A stretch of DNA of 17,722 nt from Clostridiales bacterium (GTDB lineage Bacteria > Bacillota > Clostridia > Oscillospirales > Oscillospiraceae), in contig VSNB01000034.1 in NCBI GenBank assembly GCA_009774055.1, forward strand, positions 1-17,722, given 5' to 3'. The number at the start of each line of letters is the position of its first letter. Position 1 is the first letter of the stretch. Of the stretch, positions 6,936 to 12,646 are shown one piece after another. The notes beneath the pieces are model-generated. The model was not told the DNA's origin. It did not search any database and worked only from the letters and a program-made list of their open reading frames with translations. The translations under genes were made by a program, and so were the position numbers.

Positions 6936-8384
6936 ATGAAACGCAGAATTTTCGCGCTGATCCTGGCGGCTGTCCTGTCCTTCGGGGCGATGCCCAGCGG
7001 AGCCCGGGCCGCGGAGGAGGGGGGATTCATCCCCATCCGCACCTACGAGGACCAGTTTTCTGACGTCTCCGCCGGAGACTGGTACTATGAGACGGTAAAG
7101 GCCCTCTACGAACTGGGCCTGACCAACGGCAGCGGGCGGGAGGACGTCTTCGATCCCTCCGGAGAGCTGACGATTGCCGAGGTGGTGACCATGGCCTCCC
7201 GCCTGCGCAGCCTATACGAAACCGGCGACAGCCTCTCGGGCCGGGACGCCTACGGCGGAGACGGCGGGGAGTGGTACCAGCCCTATGTCCTCCACCTCCA
7301 GGCCCTGGGGAGCATCGGCCAGGAGTTCGAGGGCCGCTATGACCGCCCGGCCACCCGGGCGGAAATGGCCCACGTCCTGGCGGGGGCCCTGCCTCAGGAG
7401 ACACTGGACCCGGTGAACCGGGAGGCGGTGGCCTCCGGCTACGGGCGGGGCCGCTACATCCGGGACGTAAAGGAAAATACCCCCTACCGGGACGACATCC
7501 TCCTGCTGTACGACTGGGGCGTAGCCGGCGGCGTGGACAAGAAGGGCTCCTTCCAGCCCGGCGGCCGCATTTCCCGCGGCGAGGCGGCGGCTATGGTGGC
7601 CCGGCTGGCGTACGGCGAACTGCGCGTGGCCCTGGACTGGGAGATCCTGCCCCTGTACAGCAGGAAGGGCTGGAGTATGGAGGAAATGGTGTGGAGCGAC
7701 GGGACCTTCTACGCATCCCCCGGTGCGGACGAGAAAGAGAAAATCGATGCCGACGTGCGCTATATGCTGGCCGCCGGCCAGCGGCAGATAACCCTGGAGT
7801 ATCCCTCCGGGACGGTCAGCAAGCCCTTTGTGGACCGGATCCTCAACGTCTTCTTGAGCGCGGCCCGGGAGTACGTGGAGCAGACCTACAACAGCGTTAC
7901 CTCCCTCTACTACCCCGGCAGCGGAAAGGTGATCCTCACCTTTTCCAGCAGCCTCTACGACGAGTCCGAGATCGAGTACTACCGGGAGGAAACCATGGCC
8001 TACGCCATTGACGTCCACGACCGCATGTGGGCCGAGGGCCGGATTACGGCGGATATGACCGAGTACGAGAAGGCCAAGGTATACTTCGACTGGGTCTGCA
8101 ACCACTGCCGCTACGACTACGGGGACAATATCATGAGTCACAGCGGATACCAGGCGTTCACCACGGGCCTGGCGGTCTGCGACGGCTACGTGGCGGCCTA
8201 CAACCTGCTGCTGCGGCTGGAGGACATTGACTGCGGCACCTGGTCCACGGCGAAGCACATCTGGACCGTGGCGGAGCTGGACGGAAAGACGTACCATATC
8301 GACCCCACCTGGGGCGACCAGACCAACGGGATTGACGACCGCTACTTCGCCATGACGAAGGAGTTTGCCCTGGGGAGATTTTAA
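6936..8384 (+). CDS. Secreted S-layer-homology protein with transglutaminase-like domain
   Basis: This is a surface protein of 482 residues. A signal peptide covers about residues 1-26 (cleavage likely after ARA). Three SLH-like repeats follow: about 41-95 (DVSAGDWYYETVKALYELGL), 110-155 and 173-225 (RDDILLLYDWGVAGG, with GRISRGEAAAMVARL). SLH domains bind pyruvylated wall polymers. The C-terminal 110 residues form a transglutaminase/protease-like fold with the catalytic triad Cys415 (GLAVCDGYVAAYN), His441 (KHIWTVAEL) and Asp456 (YHIDPTWGD). Such domains may cross-link or cleave peptide substrates at the surface; the actual substrate is unknown. The ribosome binding site TAGGAG lies 8 bases before the ATG. 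The gene follows the LCP gene closely and ends 58 bases before ddl. Confidence 0.9.
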   Translation: MKRRIFALILAAVLSFGAMPSGARAAEEGGFIPIRTYEDQFSDVSAGDWYYETVKALYELGLTNGSGREDVFDPSGELTIAEVVTMASRLRSLYETGDSLSGRDAYGGDGGEWYQPYVLHLQALGSIGQEFEGRYDRPATRAEMAHVLAGALPQETLDPVNREAVASGYGRGRYIRDVKENTPYRDDILLLYDWGVAGGVDKKGSFQPGGRISRGEAAAMVARLAYGELRVALDWEILPLYSRKGWSMEEMVWSDGTFYASPGADEKEKIDADVRYMLAAGQRQITLEYPSGTVSKPFVDRILNVFLSAAREYVEQTYNSVTSLYYPGSGKVILTFSSSLYDESEIEYYREETMAYAIDVHDRMWAEGRITADMTEYEKAKVYFDWVCNHCRYDYGDNIMSHSGYQAFTTGLAVCDGYVAAYNLLLRLEDIDCGTWSTAKHIWTVAELDGKTYHIDPTWGDQTNGIDDRYFAMTKEFALGRF

Positions 8385-8442
8385 GATTTTGCATGCACAG
8401 GCGCGCCGCTTGCGCATACGGAAGGAAGGAGCGATCCACGCA

Positions 8443-9489
8443 TTGAAAATCGTAGTATTGGCCGGCGGACTGTCCCCGGAGCGGCAGGTATCCCTGGTGT
8501 CGGGCCAGGGCATCTGCCGGGCCCTGCGGAGCCTGGGCCACCGGGCCGCGCTGGTGGATATGTTCCTGGGGCTGGAAAACTATGCCGGAGCCCCGGCGGA
8601 CATCTTTGACGCCTCCGATGGCCTGTGCGGGCGAGAGGTAATCGCCGCCGAGGCCCCGGACCTGGCGGCGGTGCGGGCCTCCCGGCGGGATCGGTCGGGG
8701 AGCCTCTTCGGCCCAGGCGTGCTGGAGGCATGCGCCCTGGCGGATGCGGTGTTCCTGGGCCTCCACGGGGAGTGCGGCGAGGACGGGCGGGTCCAGGCCG
8801 CCTTCGACCTGCTGGGGATTCCCTACACCGGCTCGGGGCACCTGGGTTCCGGCATGGCGATGAACAAGGCTGTAGCCAAGCAGGTCATGGAGCTCTCCGG
8901 CATCCCCACACTCCCCTGGCGGGAGCTGGTTTACCGCCGGGAGGACATCCCGCGGCTGGTCAGGGAACTGCCCCTGCCGGCGGCGGTGAAGGCCATCAAC
9001 GGCGGGTCCTCCCTGGGCCTGGCCCTGCCGGACACCCGGGAGGAGCTGTCCGCCGCCCTGGAGGAAATGCTCACCTACGGCGGGCACGTGGTGGTGGAGC
9101 AGAAGATCCGGGGCCGGGACCTGACCGTGGGCGTGCTGGGGGACCGGTACCTGCCGGCGGTGGAGATCACCGCCCAGCGCGGCGGCTATTTCGACTACAC
9201 CGCCAAGTACCAGGAGGGCGGGAGCCTGGAGGTCTGCCCTGCACCCATCACCCCCGAGCAGCAGCGGACCATAGGGGGGCTGGCCTTGAAGCTCCACCAG
9301 GCCCTGGGCCTGCGGGCCTACTCCCGGACGGACTTTATCCTGGACCAGGAGGGCCGGGCCTGGTGCCTGGAGATCAACACCCTCCCCGGCATGACCCCCG
9401 GCAGTCTGCTGCCCAAGGAGGCTGCGGCGGTGGGCATGACCTATCCGGAACTGTGCCAGAAGATTTTAGACCTCTCCCTGGAAAAATAA
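8443..9489 (+). CDS. ddl: D-alanine--D-alanine ligase
   Basis: This is the ATP-grasp enzyme that joins two D-alanines for the peptidoglycan stem peptide in the cytoplasm. The product has 348 residues, the usual length. Motifs: VVLAGGLSPERQVSL (4-18), LHGECGEDGRVQ (108-119), VKAINGGSSLG (183-192), the omega-loop FDYTAKY (250-256), RTDFIL (295-300) and LEINTLPGMT (309-318). The tyrosine-bearing AKY loop is of the D-Ala-D-Ala type, not the VanA-type D-Ala-D-Lac ligase. The start is TTG at 8443: the conserved protein begins at that codon (MKIVVLAGG) and AAGGAAGGAG lies at 8422-8431. The upstream extension of the open frame to 8365 overlaps the previous gene and is not conserved in character. A strong terminator follows at once. 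Confidence 0.96.
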   Translation: MKIVVLAGGLSPERQVSLVSGQGICRALRSLGHRAALVDMFLGLENYAGAPADIFDASDGLCGREVIAAEAPDLAAVRASRRDRSGSLFGPGVLEACALADAVFLGLHGECGEDGRVQAAFDLLGIPYTGSGHLGSGMAMNKAVAKQVMELSGIPTLPWRELVYRREDIPRLVRELPLPAAVKAINGGSSLGLALPDTREELSAALEEMLTYGGHVVVEQKIRGRDLTVGVLGDRYLPAVEITAQRGGYFDYTAKYQEGGSLEVCPAPITPEQQRTIGGLALKLHQALGLRAYSRTDFILDQEGRAWCLEINTLPGMTPGSLLPKEAAAVGMTYPELCQKILDLSLEK

Positions 9490-9494
9490 AGAAC

Positions 9495-9535
9495 AAATCC
9501 GCTCTCCGGCGCGCAGACGCCGGGGAGCGGATTTT
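9495..9535 (+). terminator. Rho-independent terminator after ddl
   Basis: A long near-perfect stem (AAATCCGCTC-T-CCGGCG pairing with CGCCGG-G-GAGCGGATTT) with a six-base loop begins 6 bases after the ddl stop and runs into ATTTTATT. It closes the + strand operon. Confidence 0.93.
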
Positions 9536-9540
9536 ATTGT

Positions 9541-9573
9541 GGAAAAGAGGGGAGCGGGCTGAAGCCCGCTCCC
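9541..9573 (-). terminator. Rho-independent terminator for the flagellin transcript
   Basis: On the minus strand GGGAGCGGGC, loop TTCA and GCCCGCTCCC form a perfect 10-bp stem followed by CTCTTTTCC. It lies beyond the partial flagellin copy, about 250 bases after the stop of the full flagellin gene. It was probably the terminator of the lost copy and now serves the intact one. Confidence 0.8.
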
Positions 9574-9603
9574 TTTGCGTATCTGGAATGAGAATTCCTG
9601 CGT

Positions 9604-9654
9604 CGATTAGCCCAGCAGCTGGAGCACGCTCTGGGGCACCTGGTTGGCCTGGGC
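9604..9654. repeat. 51-bp direct repeat with 9819-9869 (flagellin 3' end)
   Basis: Bases 9604-9654 and 9819-9869 match at 48 of 51 positions by my alignment, at an offset of 215 bases. It covers the flagellin stop codon and the last 16 codons. Confidence 0.9.
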
Positions 9655-9657
9655 CTC
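9607..9657 (-). pseudogene. Remnant of a second flagellin gene, last 16 codons only
   Basis: On the minus strand this reads EAQANQVPQSVLQLLG and a TAA stop, almost the same as the end of the full flagellin (LAQANQVPQGVLQLLG). Homology stops sharply at about 9655. What lies between it and the intact gene (9658-9818) is not flagellin: it contains palindromes such as CCGAACCC...GGGCTTCGG and GCGGGGACCCCGC. The remnant suggests a deletion or recombination among tandem flagellin copies. Confidence 0.85.
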
Positions 9658-9821
9658 GTCGGGGCGAAATCCGCTTCGTTCCGTTTCCCGCTGGCGCGGA
9701 AAACTGCACTCCGCTCCTTTGCCCCTCCTCTCCCCACCGAACCCGCTTCGCTGGGCTTCGGCGGGGACCCCGCCACGCTGCCCCAGGCCGCGCGGCTGCT
9801 ATGCCGCTCCCATACTGCCGA

Positions 9822-12053
9822 TTAGCCCAGCAGCTGCAGGACGCCCTGGGGCACCTGGTTGGCCTGGGCCAGCATGGCCTGGGCGGACTGGACCAGGATG
9901 TTGTTCTTGACGTAGCTCATCATTTCCTCGGCCACGTCGGTGTCGCGGATGGTGGACTCGGCATCCTGGATGTTCTCGGCCATCACGCTCAGGTTGTTCT
10001 GGGTGTGCTCCAGACGGTTCTGGTATGCGCCCAGGTCGCCGCGGACGGAGGACACGTGGTTGATGGCGCTCTTGATGGTGTCGATCGCCTTGGAGGCGTC
10101 CTCGGCGGTGGCGATGCTCAGGCCGTCAACGCCCAGAGCCTCGGTCCGCATGCTGCCGATCTTTACGCCCAGCTGGTTGTAATCGTCGCTGGTGTCGCCG
10201 ATCTGGAGGTTCAGAGCCTTGCCGCCCTTCTTGTTGGCGGCGTCCAGCTTCTCCTGCGCAGCAGCCAGCTCCTTCTTGGCGGCGTCCACGGCGGCGGTCT
10301 TGTTGGCCTCGGTGGCGGTGGCGTCTACGCCCTCAATCTTGATATAGTTCAGCAGGCCGTCCATGGTTTCCATGTCGGTGCTGTCCTTGGCGGTAGACAG
10401 CTGCTGGAGGGTGATGGTACCATCAGTGGCGCCCTGACCAATAGAGAATACGGTGTTGCCGCTCTTGCGGACGACCTCGGTCAAACGGGAGGCGGCAACG
10501 TCCACATCCACGTCGGCGTTGGTGTCGTAGTCGGTGAGGTCGATCACGTTCTCGGCATCCTTGTAGGCGCTGTCCTTGCCCACGGCCACGGTGTAGGTCT
10601 TGTCACCCAAGGTGATCTTGGTGCCGTCGGTGAAATAGTCAGACAGGTCGATGGTGGTGTTGGCCAGCCGGTCGGTGGAACCCTCGTTGTTAATCTTGAT
10701 GTTGACGGTACCCAGGTTGGTGGAGCCCTTCACACCGGTGAAGGTCTTGTCAGCGCCGGCGGCGGCAGTGGCACCAGCCGCTACGGTAAGAGACGTAGTG
10801 GCACCGCCCTTACCGGTAGTCAGGGCAATACCAGTAACCGTGCCTTGACCCTTACCAGCAGTCAGTGCCTCCATGTCCAGCGAGGTAGCACCAGCAGTGG
10901 CCTTGAACAGGCCCTTCAGATCGGCGTCATTGTTGGCGGCGTCAGCCAGGCCCTTGATAACTTTGGCCAGGTCATCGCCATCCTTGACAGTGTAAGTGAG
11001 GTCCTTGGTCTTTGCAGCACCATCCGCATCTTTATAAGATACAGTGATGCCAACCACCTCATCCTTAGTCACAGCACCGCCAGCGGCGATAGCACCAGTG
11101 GTGAACTTATCCTTGACTGCGTCGATCTCAGAGTAGGCGGTGGTTGTACCGGAAACCGTCACATCCAGATTAGCGTTGATGATCTTACCGGGGTCAGCCT
11201 GGGGAGTAAAGACCAGCTTGGTGCCCTCGGCCTTGATATCAAACACCATACTATTGCCGCCTTTGTCCGTCAGGTCAGTAGACGTGAGCGTTTTACCATC
11301 GAACAACTTGGCAATATCCTCGGCATTCAGCGTTGTCCCCTTCGCGATAGCATCGCTGGTTAGTGTAACATTACCGACCTTAACGGTGACAGTATCAGTA
11401 TCAGCTGCGGAACCATAGCTGAAGCCGTCCAATTCCACCTCGAAGCCGGGCTTGCCGGCCTCGACGCCGGTGGTTTCCAGAACGGTATTGGTACCAGCAA
11501 CAGCGGCGTTACCAGCGGTGGGCAGGTCCAGAAGCAGGTCTTCCACATCGGTCTTGCTGACCTCATTGTAGGCGGTATCGAAGGTGGGGTTATCGATCTT
11601 AGCCTGAGCGGCCTTCACAGCCTCCTCGGCCTTGGCGACAGCGTCGGTATCCCAGGTGCCGTCCAGCAGCTTGATGCCGTTGAAATTGGCGGAGTCGGCG
11701 ATACGGTTGATTTCGTCGTTCAGCTGGTTGACTTCCTTCTGCAGGGCGGCGCGGTCTACCTCGTTATCATAGGTGCCGTTGGCGGACTGGGTCGCCAGGT
11801 AATCCATACGATTGAGCATATCCTGGATTTCCTGCATGGCGCCCTCGGCGGTCTTCACCAGGGAGATGCCGTCCTTGACGTTCTTGGAAGCGGCGTTCAG
11901 ACCGGTGATCTGGGCGCGCATCTTCTCGGAAATCGCCAGACCGGCGGCGTCATCGCCGGCGCGGTTGATCTTGTAACCGGAAGACAGTTTCTCCAGGTTC
12001 TTGCTCAGCGCGCTGGTGTTGTTGTTGTAGTTGCGGTAGGCGTTCATCGCCAT
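9822..12053 (-). CDS. hag: Flagellin, large (743 residues), with nonsense codon just upstream of this start
   Basis: This is the flagellar filament subunit, exported by the flagellar type III system. Conserved D0/D1 helices are at the N-terminus (SSGYKINRAGDDAAGLAISE, about 23-42, to about residue 145) and the C-terminus (about 615-743, ending NNILVQSAQAMLAQANQVPQ and then GVLQLLG). The centre, about 470 residues, is a variable surface region, Ala/Thr/Asp/Lys-rich, which makes the protein longer than the usual 270-500. The open frame starts at ATG 12053 (MAMNAYRN) but this ATG has no Shine-Dalgarno. The proper start is the ATG at 12074, with GGAGGT 5 bases before it, giving M-R-I-TAG-H-N-I-M-A-M-N. 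Family members begin MRI(Q/N)HN, so the TAG at 12063-12065 replaces codon 4, most simply CAG to TAG. As written, translation would need reinitiation at 12053, suppression or reversion. There is no other damage. Confidence 0.92.
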   Translation of the reverse strand: MAMNAYRNYNNNTSALSKNLEKLSSGYKINRAGDDAAGLAISEKMRAQITGLNAASKNVKDGISLVKTAEGAMQEIQDMLNRMDYLATQSANGTYDNEVDRAALQKEVNQLNDEINRIADSANFNGIKLLDGTWDTDAVAKAEEAVKAAQAKIDNPTFDTAYNEVSKTDVEDLLLDLPTAGNAAVAGTNTVLETTGVEAGKPGFEVELDGFSYGSAADTDTVTVKVGNVTLTSDAIAKGTTLNAEDIAKLFDGKTLTSTDLTDKGGNSMVFDIKAEGTKLVFTPQADPGKIINANLDVTVSGTTTAYSEIDAVKDKFTTGAIAAGGAVTKDEVVGITVSYKDADGAAKTKDLTYTVKDGDDLAKVIKGLADAANNDADLKGLFKATAGATSLDMEALTAGKGQGTVTGIALTTGKGGATTSLTVAAGATAAAGADKTFTGVKGSTNLGTVNIKINNEGSTDRLANTTIDLSDYFTDGTKITLGDKTYTVAVGKDSAYKDAENVIDLTDYDTNADVDVDVAASRLTEVVRKSGNTVFSIGQGATDGTITLQQLSTAKDSTDMETMDGLLNYIKIEGVDATATEANKTAAVDAAKKELAAAQEKLDAANKKGGKALNLQIGDTSDDYNQLGVKIGSMRTEALGVDGLSIATAEDASKAIDTIKSAINHVSSVRGDLGAYQNRLEHTQNNLSVMAENIQDAESTIRDTDVAEEMMSYVKNNILVQSAQAMLAQANQVPQGVLQLLG

Positions 12054-12079
12054 TATATTATGCTAAATTCTCATTTTGT

Positions 12080-12085
12080 ACCTCC
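12080..12085 (-). promoter_or_regulatory. Flagellin Shine-Dalgarno, placed for the ATG at 12074
   Basis: GGAGGT on the minus strand is 5 bases from the ATG at 12074 and 26 bases from the ATG at 12053. It shows that the original start is upstream of the nonsense codon. Confidence 0.85.
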
Positions 12086-12129
12086 ATAAAATCTAAGCGT
12101 CAGCATCCATGCATCCGCTCCGTAGGTGT

Positions 12130-12180
12130 TGCGCCGCCCCACCCGGCCATCCGGCCGGACTGTCCGGGAAGCTTGGCGCA
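12130..12180 (-). other. Stem-loop in the flagellin leader region
   Basis: An outer stem TGCGCC (12130-12135) with GGCGCA (12175-12180) encloses an inner stem CCCGG (12142-12146) with CCGGG (12164-12168). If transcribed from promoters upstream of 12200, it would form a structured leader about 45 bases before the ribosome binding site. A regulatory role is inference only. Confidence 0.4.
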
Positions 12181-12212
12181 GGAACTATCTCAACCGGCTC
12201 GCGCAGCCGTTT

Positions 12213-12353
12213 GAAACCTATACATTATCGAACTGCCCGGCACGCGCCGCGTTCACTACCTATATCGGTCCGTTTACCGGAAAAATAAGGACTATTTTCA
12301 GAAAAATTTGAAAACGTCAAAATTCATACGAAACCTATACCTTTTCAAACTGC
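12213..12353. repeat. Pair of 24-bp direct repeats upstream of the flagellin gene
   Basis: GAAACCTATAC-N-TT-N-TC-N-AACTGC occurs at 12213-12236 and 12330-12353 (21 of 24 identical), 117 bases apart. A degenerate third copy of the ACCTATA part is at about 12258-12264. On the minus strand the copies read GCAGTT...TATAGGTTTC. They may be binding sites of a flagellar regulator or repeated promoter parts. Confidence 0.55.
12292..12320 (-). promoter_or_regulatory. Candidate flagellin promoter, weak
   Basis: On the minus strand TTGACG (12315-12320) is 17 bases from AAATAG (12292-12297). A second candidate is the CCGATAT at about 12263-12269, which matches a sigma-28 -10 box but lacks a TAAA at the right spacing. 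Neither is convincing; the long 5' region implies a leader of 100-200 bases. Confidence 0.3.
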
Positions 12354-12456
12354 TCCTCCCCATACAAAAACCGGCTCCAAACAGGCGACAAAGAAAATCA
12401 AATCGTTTTTCCCGCGGCGTGTACGTTGGAAAAACTCTTCGCGCGGAGTGAGCGTC

Positions 12457-12541
12457 GTAGATTCTACACAGCCACATCGAAGTGGCTGTGTAGAATTGAA
12501 TCGTGCGTGGCCGCTCGATGCGGCCATCGCACGATCTACCC
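12457..12541. repeat. Double-hairpin palindromic element
   Basis: There are two adjacent stem-loops. The first is a perfect 15-bp stem ATTCTACACAGCCAC (12461-12475), loop ATCGAA, with its complement at 12482-12496. The second is ATCGTGCGTGGCCGC (12500-12514), loop TCGAT, with its complement at 12520-12535 (one bulged base). A short outer pairing GTAGAT/ATCTAC brackets both. There is no T-run, so it is not a normal terminator. It looks like a small repeated extragenic palindromic unit. The region 12354-12456 before it has no gene. Confidence 0.6.
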
Positions 12542-12570
12542 GAGGCGCAGAGCGCGGCGAAAACTCCTTC

Positions 12571-12641
12571 AAAAAAGATGTGAAACATCTTTTTTGGCAC
12601 GCAGAGGCCCCGGAGGCTCACGCCTCGGGGGCCTCTGCGTG
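12571..12641 (-). terminator. Tandem terminator hairpins after the penicillin-binding protein gene
   Basis: In minus-strand order, a 19-bp stem with one mismatch (CACGCAGAGGCCCC...GGGGCCTCTGCGTG) lies directly after the PBP stop. It is followed by a stem AAAAAAGATG / CATCTTTTTT ending in T residues. The larger stem is also followed by TTGTTTT on the + strand. Confidence 0.8.
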
Positions 12642-12646
12642 TTGTT

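Noticed and set aside
8443..9489. Vancomycin-resistance D-Ala-D-Lac ligase
   Set aside because: The omega-loop is of the FDYTAKY D-Ala-D-Ala type, and there is no vanH or vanX neighbour.
8625..11363. Very long (912-codon) + strand frame over ddl and flagellin
   Set aside because: It overlaps two certain genes. The composition is Gly/Pro/Arg/Val-rich, as expected for the shadow of GC-rich coding DNA.
12063..12065. TAG read as glutamine across the genome (recoded amber)
   Set aside because: TAG ends spoIIID (5483-5485), the DUF234-type ATPase and the rRNA methyltransferase (17521-17523) exactly where these proteins should end, so it is a normal stop here.
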